In this document: positions 1-7,103 of the stretch, piece by piece | Layout: each line of letters begins with the position of its first letter | Position numbering within the stretch: position 1 is the first letter of the stretch | NCBI GenBank assembly: GCA_017462145.1 | Contig: JAFTRT010000168.1 | Coordinates: forward strand, 1-13,626 | Direction of reading: 5' to 3' | DNA length: 13,626 nt | Source of the DNA: Clostridia bacterium | Lineage (GTDB): Bacteria; Bacillota_A; Clostridia; Oscillospirales; CAG-272 | The notes under the pieces: generated by a model | The model's database searches: none | The model's input: the letters and a program-made list of their open reading frames with translations, nothing else | Told to the model about the DNA's origin: nothing | Translations under genes and position numbers: made by a program

Positions 1-34
1 AATCACGATCCTCACGAAGATACATGTGGGGAAT

Positions 35-940
35 CTAGTGATCAGACACCGTGGTCTCCAGCGTTGCCCCGTCATAAAACGCAAACTGCTTGCCATAGGT
101 CAGGCGAACACCGCCCTTATCCCCCAAAAAGTCCACAAACATCTGTCCCTTTTCGTCGATATTCTCTGCCCACGCTCCGTTGAGAGAAATGCTGGCCTTA
201 TCGGTACGGACATAGCCGGTTACGTAGTCGTATACGTCGTTGACACCATTCTCCACATCAGAGGTATCCTCTGCCCACATACTGCGGTAACGGTAAGCCT
301 TCATATCCTTTGCCATCTCGCAGTAGGTATCGCAGGTGACGGTCTTCAGATTGGCTCCGCCCAACACGTACAGAATCAGATCGAGAAAATGGATCCCCCA
401 GTCGATCAGTACGCCGCCTCCCGACTGTGCCTTATCCGTAAAGGCACCGCCAAGTCCGGGAATGGAACGGAAGGAACGGAAGGAGCAATATACGTGATAG
501 ATGTTGCCGAATTTGCCCTCTCGGTTCATTTGTTCCAACAGCTCTACCGATTTATGATACCGGTTGCATACGCCGATATTGAGAAGCTTTCCCTGCTTCT
601 CGGCCTCCTCGGCCATTTCACAGGAAAGCTGATAATTGACGGTAATGGGCTTTTCGCACATGACGTGCTTGCCTACCCGAAGTGCATCCATCGTCACGGT
701 ATAATGGGCAAAATTGGGGGTCAAGACAAATACCGCATCCACCTCGGGATCATTGAGTGCCATGTGGTAATCGGTGATGGCTTGCTCCACGGAGGGGAAT
801 TTCTCCTTGGCGGCCTCGGCCTTGCTCAGAATCAGGTCGCAGGCATATTTGATGCGAACCTCTTCCATCTGCGTCAATGCGGGAAAATGTGCGGAATTGG
901 CAATACGGCCGCATCCGATCACGGCAACGGTAGTTTTCAT
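35..940 (-). CDS. Gfo/Idh/MocA family NAD(P)-dependent sugar oxidoreductase, probably shortened by an in-frame TAG
   Basis: Probably oxidises or reduces a sugar, inositol or related polyol with NAD(P) in the cytoplasm; the substrate cannot be read from sequence. The 301-residue product opens with a Rossmann nucleotide site (GCGRIA, residues 9-14), has the family's EKP motif at 96-98, and a D180-x-x-x-H184 pair (DWGIH) like the family's catalytic helix. The start at 940 was chosen because GGAGG lies 5 bases upstream; a start at 1000 would fall inside the likely promoter. The stop is TAG, the only TAG among the twelve genes. The family usually runs to about 330-380 residues. Beyond the TAG, the same frame stays open to the window edge (IPHMYLREDRD), which reads like a family C-terminus. 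It may therefore be a nonsense-mutated or read-through gene, or simply a short member. Divergent from the AraC-type regulator, a likely controller. Confidence 0.85.
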   Translation of the reverse strand: MKTTVAVIGCGRIANSAHFPALTQMEEVRIKYACDLILSKAEAAKEKFPSVEQAITDYHMALNDPEVDAVFVLTPNFAHYTVTMDALRVGKHVMCEKPITVNYQLSCEMAEEAEKQGKLLNIGVCNRYHKSVELLEQMNREGKFGNIYHVYCSFRSFRSIPGLGGAFTDKAQSGGGVLIDWGIHFLDLILYVLGGANLKTVTCDTYCEMAKDMKAYRYRSMWAEDTSDVENGVNDVYDYVTGYVRTDKASISLNGAWAENIDEKGQMFVDFLGDKGGVRLTYGKQFAFYDGATLETTVSDH

Positions 941-989
941 AACGTCCTCCATTTGTTTGGGTCGCCTTGCGCCCTTTGATTCTGTCATC

Positions 990-1018
990 ATTATACACAT
1001 TTGGATCGGCTTCGTAAA
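990..1018 (-). promoter_or_regulatory. Likely sigma-A promoter for the oxidoreductase gene
   Basis: On the minus strand, TTTACG (1013-1018) is followed after 17 bases by TATAAT (990-995). The -10 is perfect and the -35 matches 4 of 6. Transcription would begin near 984, giving a leader of about 43 bases before the ATG at 940. Confidence 0.6.
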
Positions 1019-1100
1019 TAGCCTTACTTTTGCGATAATTTAGCATTTTTTTGTTTTTTTTCGTTTTTTGGCTTTATTTTGAAAAACATTTTAGTATTTC

Positions 1101-1129
1101 TTGACAAATCGGCAAAGCAGCAGTATAAT
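1101..1129 (+). promoter_or_regulatory. Consensus sigma-A promoter for the AraC-type gene
   Basis: TTGACA (1101-1106), a 17-base spacer and TATAAT (1124-1129) match the consensus perfectly. The preceding stretch, about 1044-1080, is rich in T and A tracts, resembling an UP element. Transcription would start near 1136, about 24 bases before the ATG at 1160. Together with the minus-strand promoter at 990-1018 it makes a divergent control region of about 80 bases between the two -35 boxes. Confidence 0.8.
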
Positions 1130-1159
1130 AAAGGCAGTAAAAAAAAAGGAGCTGAGCGG

Positions 1160-2080
1160 ATGTCCTCACCTTCTCCCCAATACCGTTTTCCAAGCTTTCC
1201 GTCCCATTATCATTTGGATAAGCGATATCTGCCCAAGCCGGTTGTGTTTGGGCACTGCCACGTCTACCAAATCGGCCGATTGTACTGCACGGCTCAGACC
1301 GTGGTGGGGAAACACGCCCACGTCAATCTGTTTGAGTTGACCATTGTGACGGGCGGTTTGGGAACCGTCTATACCAACGATATCGGTACGGCTGTCAAAC
1401 GGGGAGACATTTATCTGTCCTTTCCCGGAGATTTTCACGCCATTGTTTCGGATGAAAAAGAGCCTTTGAAATACGACTTTTTTGCCTTTACCACCGATGA
1501 TGACGCTATTTCCCGGGAGCTGGATCACATCATGCAGACGCACGGATCGGCACACAGCAGAGTCATTCGGGACGAACGGATCGCCTCATTGGTGGGAGAA
1601 GCCCTCGGAGAGATCGACAGCACGGAGGCCTTTTCGCATTCGCTGTTATCTTCCCTGTTCAATCACGTGCTCATCCGAACCGTTCGCGGCTTTCTGTATG
1701 ACACCGCCTCCGCTTCCCGCACCACGGTAACCGATTCGGAAGCACTTTGCTACCAATTGATGAATTACATCGATACCCACATCTACACCATGTCGGGGTT
1801 GGAAGAACTGGCAGAAAGCACCAACTACAATTACAGCTATCTCTCATCCCTTTTTCATAAGACGACAGCCGGTACGCTGGCCGATTATTACCGCCAACGC
1901 CGCTTGGAAACGGCACGCTTGCTGATTTTGGAAAACACCTTGCGTATAACAGAGATTGCAGAGCTTCTGCATTATTCCTCCATCTACACCTTCAGCCGTG
2001 CCTTTAAGGACGAATACGGGATTTCCCCTCTGCAATACCGAAAGGAACATCCCCTCTCCGAACTGCCACACTCCTCTTAA
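1160..2080 (+). CDS. AraC-family transcriptional regulator with cupin-like sensor domain
   Basis: DNA-binding regulator, most likely of a nearby carbohydrate gene set; the effector is unknown. The 306-residue product has an N-terminal cupin-type AraC ligand-binding domain (roughly 30-115, with a KHAHVNLFEL strand and RGDIYLSFPGDFH) and a C-terminal AraC double helix-turn-helix (roughly 200-296). The first helix-turn-helix lies near 213-233 and the second near 263-283, ending in the family signature FSRAFKDEYGISPLQYR. The start at 1160 follows AAGGAGC at 1146-1152 with good spacing; an upstream in-frame ATG at 1079 lies before the promoter and is rejected. It is transcribed away from the oxidoreductase gene, an arrangement in which AraC proteins often regulate the divergent neighbour; that link is inferred. 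Confidence 0.92.
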   Translation: MSSPSPQYRFPSFPSHYHLDKRYLPKPVVFGHCHVYQIGRLYCTAQTVVGKHAHVNLFELTIVTGGLGTVYTNDIGTAVKRGDIYLSFPGDFHAIVSDEKEPLKYDFFAFTTDDDAISRELDHIMQTHGSAHSRVIRDERIASLVGEALGEIDSTEAFSHSLLSSLFNHVLIRTVRGFLYDTASASRTTVTDSEALCYQLMNYIDTHIYTMSGLEELAESTNYNYSYLSSLFHKTTAGTLADYYRQRRLETARLLILENTLRITEIAELLHYSSIYTFSRAFKDEYGISPLQYRKEHPLSELPHSS

Positions 2081-2159
2081 AAAAGCCAAGAGATTGATAT
2101 ATGATAGAAAAACCAACCATCGTTTGGATGAAACAGAAAGGACGGTGTGATCGAAACGC

Positions 2160-3527
2160 ATGAACCGACGGAAGAAGTCTTTGATATCCCTTTCCACCAC
2201 TCAGGTCATTTTGCTTGGATTTTTGGGAATGATCCTGCTTGGTAGCTTTCTGCTGACCCTTCCCGTCAGCTCGGCAACGGGAACATCTGTTTCTTATATT
2301 GATGCACTGTTCACCGCCACCACCGCAACCTGTGTGACGGGGCTGGTGACACTCCCTACGGCAACCGCATGGAGCGGTTTTGGGCAGGCGGTCATCCTGG
2401 TATTGATTCAGGTAGGCGGTCTTGGCGTTATGACCGTCATGTCCGGCTTTCTGCTGGCCCTTCACCGAAAGATGGGGATGAAGGAGCGTTTTTTGTTGCA
2501 GGATGCTTTCAATCTGAACACCTTGACCGGCCTTGGACAATTTTTGAAAAAGGTAATCGTGGGAACGCTGCTGGTGGAGGCGCTGGGTACGCTCATCTGC
2601 ATGACTGTTTTTGTTCCCGAATTCGGTGCAAAAGGCATTTGGATCTCGGTTTTCCATTCGGTATCCGCTTTCTGCAATGCGGGCATGGATCTCATCGGTG
2701 AGAGCAGTCTTTATGCCTATTCCGCACATCCGCTGATCAATTTTGTCACCTGCGCTCTGATTATTTTGGGAGGCCTTGGCTATATCGTTTGGTGGGATCT
2801 TTTGCGAGTCGTCAAGCGCTTGGGTAAGGAGGGGGTTCGTTGCTTCCGTCGGTTGACCTTACACAGCAAAATTGCCCTCTCTTCCACAGCTTTTCTGCTT
2901 TTCTTCGGAGCGGTTTTTGTGTTCGTACTGGAGCGGAACAATCCCGCTACACTGGGAAACGCCCCTCTTTGGGAACAGATCCAAATGGCCTGCTTCCAGT
3001 CTGTCACGCTCCGAACGGCAGGCTTTGCCACCATTCCCCAAGAAAGTCTGACTACGGCCTGTGCTTTAGTCTCCCTGCTCTTGATGTTTATTGGAGGTTC
3101 TCCCGTGGGAACGGCAGGCGGTATCAAGACCGTAACGGCCGTTGTGCTTTTCTGCACAGCAGCCTCGGCCATCGGCGGAAAGCCCTATGCTTCTCTGTTC
3201 CACCGTCGGCTGTCTGACCAAGCGGTCAAAAAGGCGGTGGCTGTCACGGGAATGTCCTTTTGCGTGGTGCTGTTTTCCACTCTATTTTTGGCGGCTTGTA
3301 CCCCTGCCCCCTTTTTGGATCTTCTTTATGAAACGGTCAGCGCAACGGCAACCGTGGGTTTATCGCGGGCATTGACCCCCTCGCTTGGCCTTTGCGGAAA
3401 GCTGATCATCATTGCCACCATGTATTTGGGACGGATCGGCCCCATTTCGTTGGCGGTGGCATTTCAAACCGACCTGAACCGAAATAATATGATTGAAGAT
3501 CCCACGGAAGAGATCAGCGTGGGATAA
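2160..3527 (+). CDS. ktrB: Ktr/Trk-type potassium uptake channel subunit (KtrB)
   Basis: Membrane pore subunit of a sodium-dependent potassium uptake system, working with the KtrA ring encoded next. The 455-residue product has the four-fold M1-P-M2 architecture of the TrkH/KtrB family. The four pore-loop filter segments are visible: TCVTGL (57-62), FCNAGMD (171-177), LRTAGF (284-289) and ATVGLS (397-402), each with the conserved filter glycine. A GGSPVGTAGG stretch (312-321) and GRIGP (424-428) are also typical. The start at 2160 is the only good ATG after an in-frame TGA at 2148-2150. Its ribosome site is poor: the nearest AAAGGA (2137-2142) is 17 bases away. Twelve bases separate it from ktrA, so the two form an operon. 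Length fits KtrB better than the longer proteobacterial TrkH proteins. Confidence 0.93.
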   Translation: MNRRKKSLISLSTTQVILLGFLGMILLGSFLLTLPVSSATGTSVSYIDALFTATTATCVTGLVTLPTATAWSGFGQAVILVLIQVGGLGVMTVMSGFLLALHRKMGMKERFLLQDAFNLNTLTGLGQFLKKVIVGTLLVEALGTLICMTVFVPEFGAKGIWISVFHSVSAFCNAGMDLIGESSLYAYSAHPLINFVTCALIILGGLGYIVWWDLLRVVKRLGKEGVRCFRRLTLHSKIALSSTAFLLFFGAVFVFVLERNNPATLGNAPLWEQIQMACFQSVTLRTAGFATIPQESLTTACALVSLLLMFIGGSPVGTAGGIKTVTAVVLFCTAASAIGGKPYASLFHRRLSDQAVKKAVAVTGMSFCVVLFSTLFLAACTPAPFLDLLYETVSATATVGLSRALTPSLGLCGKLIIIATMYLGRIGPISLAVAFQTDLNRNNMIEDPTEEISVG

Positions 3528-3539
3528 AAGGAGTTTATC

Positions 3540-4190
3540 ATGAGTTTGCGTACATCTTATGCCGTATTTGGATTGGGACGCTACGGAAAAGCCGTCGCTC
3601 TGGAGCTGGTCAACAGCGGAGCGGAGGTTTTGGCTGTGGACATTGACGAAAACAACGTGCAAGCCGCCGTTCATCAGATCCCCTATTGCAAATGTGCCGA
3701 CGTAACCAAGGCAGATACCATTCGTCAACTCGGTATTGGCGAGATGGATGTGGTCATCATTGCCATGGCCAACAATCTGGAGGCATCCGTGATGGCTACG
3801 GTGCTCTGCAAGGAAGCAGGCGTGCCAACGGTCATTGCGAAATGCGGAAATGAGCTTCACCAAAAGATTCTCAAAAGCGTAGGTGCCGATCAGGTGGTCT
3901 TTCCGGAGATCGAATCGGGCACGAGATTGGCCAAAAACTTGGTCAGCTCGGGCTTTGTGGACATGATCGAGCTATCCCACGATATCTCCATGGTAGAGTT
4001 GGACGTCAAGCCCGATTGGGTTGGCAAAACCTTGATGGAGCTGAATCTCCGAAAAAAATATTCCATCAACGTCGTAGCCGTCAAAACGGGAACCGACGTT
4101 TCGGTCAACCTCTCTCCCGACACCCTGCTTGGTGCCGATATGAAGCTGATTGTGATTGCCAATACCGCAAAGCTGGAAAAGCTGAAATAA
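3540..4190 (+). CDS. ktrA: Ktr system potassium uptake regulatory subunit (KtrA, RCK protein)
   Basis: Cytoplasmic gating subunit that binds nucleotides and controls the KtrB pore. The 216-residue product has an RCK_N Rossmann domain with GLGRYG at 11-16 and the acidic residue ending the second strand (AVDID, D34), then an RCK_C domain over about 135-216. In Bacillota the RCK_C domain of KtrA proteins binds cyclic di-AMP, which lowers potassium uptake; that is family knowledge, not seen here. The ATG at 3540 has AAGGAG 6 bases upstream, directly after the ktrB stop. A strong hairpin terminator follows four bases past the stop. Length and domain order are normal for the family. Confidence 0.93.
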   Translation: MSLRTSYAVFGLGRYGKAVALELVNSGAEVLAVDIDENNVQAAVHQIPYCKCADVTKADTIRQLGIGEMDVVIIAMANNLEASVMATVLCKEAGVPTVIAKCGNELHQKILKSVGADQVVFPEIESGTRLAKNLVSSGFVDMIELSHDISMVELDVKPDWVGKTLMELNLRKKYSINVVAVKTGTDVSVNLSPDTLLGADMKLIVIANTAKLEKLK

Positions 4191-4193
4191 ATC

Positions 4194-4224
4194 AAAGGCC
4201 GCCGAATCTTCGGCGGCCTTTTCG
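4194..4224. terminator. Bidirectional terminator between ktrA and the GH43 gene
   Basis: AAAGGCCGCCGAA (4194-4206) and its exact complement (4209-4221) form a 13-bp GC-rich stem with a tiny loop, followed by T residues on the plus strand and a T-rich stretch on the minus strand. It sits between two convergent genes (stops at 4190 and 4231), so it probably ends both transcripts. Confidence 0.85.
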
Positions 4225-4230
4225 ATTGAT

Positions 4231-5706
4231 TTACGACAAATCGTCGGCGTACAGATAGCCGAGATCCAAGGTCAAAACCCCATTCTTCTCACAGACAGGA
4301 AGAAAGATAGGGCGTTCGGACCGATAGGTCGTAGCCTGGTTTGGCGAATGAATGGCAAGATACAACCTGCCGTCCAAGGCAGTAAACAGCATCCCGTGTC
4401 CGCCATCATACACACCGAACAACCCCTTGGTATAGAGTCGTTCCTCCAAATGGCTACATGTCCCGTCAATCTGTCCGTTGTCGCTTTTGGCCAAGCGAAC
4501 GCAATAGCCGGATTCGTCACCGTTGGACCAAAGCATAAACAGCTCGCCCTCCTCCGAGGTATAAAGCCAACATCCGTCCGTGACCTGATTGGAGTAGCCG
4601 GCGGGATCATCCGCACGGAACAGCTCCACAGGCTGAGACACAAAGTGGGTCAGATCCTCGGAAAGCCGAGCCGCAGCCATACGGCCGATTCCATCGGAGG
4701 TAGAGGTCCATTCGTGGACAAACACCATCCACGGCTGTCCCTCTTGATCGATATATAGCGTTCCGTCAATGGCATCCCAACCGGAGGGGGTCAGATGACC
4801 GTCACCGATCTGAACAAACGGTCCCTCGGGCGTGTCCGCTTTCAGGATCGTACACCCTCGATGCCCTGTCAAATGCGAGCGGTAGGTGGTAAACATATAA
4901 TAAGCACCGTTGTACGCATGAACCTCGGGTGCCCACGGGCAATCCCGATAATCGGCCGGAAATTGCACGACGGTACCGAGAGATTGCCAACCGGCTCTCA
5001 AATCTCCCGTGTCGTTTTTATAGGCCTTCCACCCCGTACCGTATACGTAGTATACCCCGTTGGCCACCAACACACAGGGATCCCGCAAGGCGGAGATCTC
5101 CTCCGGCATGATCGTCATGGTATCATAGGAGCAGATGTTACGAATGAGACAATCAGCAGGTACGGTCACGCCCTCCTCGGTCGCAAAAGCGGCCATCAAA
5201 TGCTCGTAGGCACAAAGCCGTGCCAGCTCGGTATCGGCCAACAGACAGATCTGTTGTTTTCCGTCTTCGGTCACCGAGGCACGTATGATATACTCATCCG
5301 AACGCAATGCACGTTCTGCCAACAAAAAGGCTTCTCTGGTTTCAGATCCCAAAACGATCTCGTGATCGGACACGGGCGTGCTGTCCTCTACCGTGGACAA
5401 CCGTACGCCGATCCTCTGCTCGATCTGTTCTGCCAAAGCATTGCTCCAATCGGTCAAGGCAGAATCGTGAATGACGATCACAAAGGGGCTTTCCTCCCCT
5501 CTCTTGGCTACGACAAAATCCTGCATCGGCTGTGGCTCGACAGCGAGTGTTGTGGTTTCGCAAGACTCGGTGGTGACAGTAGGTTCGGTTGTGGTATCCA
5601 CAGGATCGGTGCTCTCGGAAGGAGCCTCTTGTTCGGATTGGCAAGCAGTCAACACCGTAGTCATCAGCAACAGGCAGCCTACGCTTTTCCAAAACTGTTT
5701 TTTCAT
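4231..5706 (-). CDS. Glycoside hydrolase family 43 lipoprotein with N-terminal GH20b/GH67N-like domain
   Basis: Probable cell-surface enzyme acting on arabinose-, xylose- or related side chains; exact substrate unknown. The 491-residue product has a lipoprotein signal (LTAC, lipid cysteine C22), a Thr/Ser/Glu-rich linker (about 24-58), then a region (about 70-190) with HEIVLGSETRE and a DEYIIRASV strand. That region resembles the small non-catalytic domain found before GH20 and GH67 catalytic domains. The five-bladed GH43 domain spans about 205-490: RDP with D209 as likely base, WAPEV (258-262), AIDGTLYID with D314 as likely pKa modulator, and GGHGM (435-439). Where most GH43 enzymes have the acid glutamate in an EGP-type motif, this one reads VTDGCW (D377). 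The ATG at 5706 follows GGGGGGAG. It has its own promoter and appears to be the last gene of the glycan cluster. Confidence 0.85.
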   Translation of the reverse strand: MKKQFWKSVGCLLLMTTVLTACQSEQEAPSESTDPVDTTTEPTVTTESCETTTLAVEPQPMQDFVVAKRGEESPFVIVIHDSALTDWSNALAEQIEQRIGVRLSTVEDSTPVSDHEIVLGSETREAFLLAERALRSDEYIIRASVTEDGKQQICLLADTELARLCAYEHLMAAFATEEGVTVPADCLIRNICSYDTMTIMPEEISALRDPCVLVANGVYYVYGTGWKAYKNDTGDLRAGWQSLGTVVQFPADYRDCPWAPEVHAYNGAYYMFTTYRSHLTGHRGCTILKADTPEGPFVQIGDGHLTPSGWDAIDGTLYIDQEGQPWMVFVHEWTSTSDGIGRMAAARLSEDLTHFVSQPVELFRADDPAGYSNQVTDGCWLYTSEEGELFMLWSNGDESGYCVRLAKSDNGQIDGTCSHLEERLYTKGLFGVYDGGHGMLFTALDGRLYLAIHSPNQATTYRSERPIFLPVCEKNGVLTLDLGYLYADDLS

Positions 5707-5741
5707 TCTTTTCTCCCCCCTCGGCTTGTTCTTTCCTCCCT

Positions 5742-5770
5742 ATTGTACCACACGGAAAACGCCTTGTCAA
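5742..5770 (-). promoter_or_regulatory. Strong sigma-A promoter for the GH43 lipoprotein gene
   Basis: On the minus strand TTGACA (5765-5770), a 17-base spacer and TACAAT (5742-5747). Transcription would begin near 5735, about 29 bases before the ATG. The -35 box starts only a few bases past the upstream operon's terminator hairpin, so the GH43 gene looks independently expressed. Confidence 0.8.
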
Positions 5771-5774
5771 TCAC

Positions 5775-5802
5775 AAAAGCCCCGTTTTGCAACGGGGCTT
5801 TT
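5775..5802. terminator. Hairpin terminator after the EEP gene pair
   Basis: AAAAGCCCCGTT (5775-5786), loop TTGC, and the exact complement AACGGGGCTTTT (5791-5802) form a 12-bp stem that starts 12 bases after the stop of the upstream gene. On the minus strand the stem ends in CTTTTGTGATT, a modest T tract. It most likely ends the 8357-5815 transcript. Confidence 0.8.
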
Positions 5803-5814
5803 GGCGTTTTTTCA

Positions 5815-7059
5815 TTATTTCTGATCACCGGGGAATGCGGCATACAGAACATGAGGATTGTGGTCGCTGGCTAAAAAGGACAGCAGATCGGTCAGCACTC
5901 GGTAGTCTCTGAACTCCACACTGTCCTTGGTAGGACCGTAGGTCATCACATAGTCAATGGAATGTTCTGCGGGGGGATACTTGAGATCGGCTCTGTATGC
6001 ATACCGATCCTCTTCGGCAATATACTTGGGGCACAGGTAGGGAGAAACAGGTTCTGCCTGGGGAAGGAGATCACGTACCCATACCATCTTACCGTCAAAC
6101 AAGGTCTGAATGGGATCGGAATTGGGGAAAGCATTATAGTCGCCGCCCGTGATCACAGGAAGGCCGGGGTAGCGCTGTTGGATCATCTCCACGGTCTTGA
6201 CCAACTGAGCCGCATCTGCCACACGGAAAACGTTACCGCGTGCGGGAGTTCCGTCATCGGAATTACAGTCGGCACAGAAGTGAGAGTTGATCACGGCAAA
6301 TACGGTACGATTTTCGGTACAGCTGTTAAAGACAGCCCAAGTGTGGTTCTTGTCACCGCCGATGCGAGCGCTCTGATAGCCGCACTCAATGGGATAAACT
6401 TTTCTGGAATTGAAATAAATGGGGTTGCCGTAACCGAAATGACGGAAGCGAATCTCCTCATAGCCCAGCTTTTTCAACATCGCAAAAAGATCGGCCGCTT
6501 GCTCATAATGAGGACCGGAGACCTCTTGCATTCCGATGATATCGGGCATATAGGAGCGATAGATCTCCTTTGCCAACTCTGCGCGGTTGCTCAAAGGATT
6601 CCACTTGATGGTATAGCCCCAAACGTTGTGGAACAGGAAGCTGTATTCGTCATTCTTGGCTCTGACGGCGGGATGGCTCACAGGACCGCTCAAAACCGTT
6701 CCGATCGGGAGTTCCACGTCACCTTCAACCGTCATTTTTTCCAACAAAGCCTTAAATGCATCTTCATAACCAAAGGGCGAATTGCTGACCATTTCCACTC
6801 CACAGTCGCCAAAGACCACCTTATAAGAATTGGGGCCATCGGGCATTTCCACGGTACGGTTGGTCTGTCCGATGCAAAATTCATATCGGTCGAAAACCTT
6901 ATCCTCGTCGGCATAGACCTTTAAGGTGTCGCCTGTCAAGGCAAATACCTGTTTGGAAAGCTCCTCGGCCAAATATTGCTCGATCGCCTTTCCCTTGGGA
7001 TAAATAATGCGATATCTGGAAACAAAACGGTTTCCCCACATAATCTTCTTCTCTGCCAT
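5815..7059 (-). CDS. EEP (endonuclease/exonuclease/phosphatase) domain protein with glycosidase-type N-terminal domain, copy 1
   Basis: Predicted metal-dependent phosphodiesterase or phosphatase; substrate unknown. In this 414-residue product, residues about 15-115 resemble the non-catalytic N-terminal domain of GH20/GH67-type enzymes (EQYLAEELSKQVFALTG, then FCIGQTNR). The rest is an EEP fold with its full catalytic set: N145 (FHNVWG), E179 (MQEV), H260 (NSH), D307 and N309 (GGDYN), D369 (SIDYV), and D399/H400 (ASDHNPH). No signal peptide or membrane segment is visible, so it is predicted to be cytoplasmic, which is odd for a carbohydrate-associated domain. The ATG at 7059 has GGAGG 8 bases upstream. 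It lies 44 bases after the closely similar gene at 7104-8357, in the same transcript, and is followed by a terminator. It could act on a sugar phosphate, phosphodiester-linked glycan, lipid head group or nucleic acid; nothing here decides. Confidence 0.82.
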   Translation of the reverse strand: MAEKKIMWGNRFVSRYRIIYPKGKAIEQYLAEELSKQVFALTGDTLKVYADEDKVFDRYEFCIGQTNRTVEMPDGPNSYKVVFGDCGVEMVSNSPFGYEDAFKALLEKMTVEGDVELPIGTVLSGPVSHPAVRAKNDEYSFLFHNVWGYTIKWNPLSNRAELAKEIYRSYMPDIIGMQEVSGPHYEQAADLFAMLKKLGYEEIRFRHFGYGNPIYFNSRKVYPIECGYQSARIGGDKNHTWAVFNSCTENRTVFAVINSHFCADCNSDDGTPARGNVFRVADAAQLVKTVEMIQQRYPGLPVITGGDYNAFPNSDPIQTLFDGKMVWVRDLLPQAEPVSPYLCPKYIAEEDRYAYRADLKYPPAEHSIDYVMTYGPTKDSVEFRDYRVLTDLLSFLASDHNPHVLYAAFPGDQK

Positions 7060-7103
7060 CTTAACGTCCTCCGTTTGATTGTTTATGATTCAAGCTGTGC
7101 TTG

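Noticed and set aside
26..979. Long plus-strand open frame opposite the oxidoreductase gene
   Set aside because: It mirrors a gene with clear family motifs, has no ribosome site, and its translation resembles nothing known. Similar long antisense frames opposite the GH43, EEP and folC genes were dropped for the same reason; they follow from codon bias.
1044..1080. T-rich run as a terminator or phase-variable homopolymer
   Set aside because: No GC stem precedes it and no gene ends there on that strand; it fits better as A/T-rich sequence upstream of the regulator's promoter.
2081..2159. Possible cyclic di-AMP (ydaO/yuaA) riboswitch ahead of ktrB, as found before potassium genes in other Bacillota
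   Set aside because: The gap is only 79 bases and lacks the long, highly structured aptamer; only a 4-bp CCAA/TTGG hairpin is seen.
5753..5770. cre-like (CcpA operator) sequence in the GH43 promoter spacer
   Set aside because: GGAAAACGCCTTGTCA has a CG centre but the wrong half-site spacing and several mismatches to the cre consensus in both orientations.
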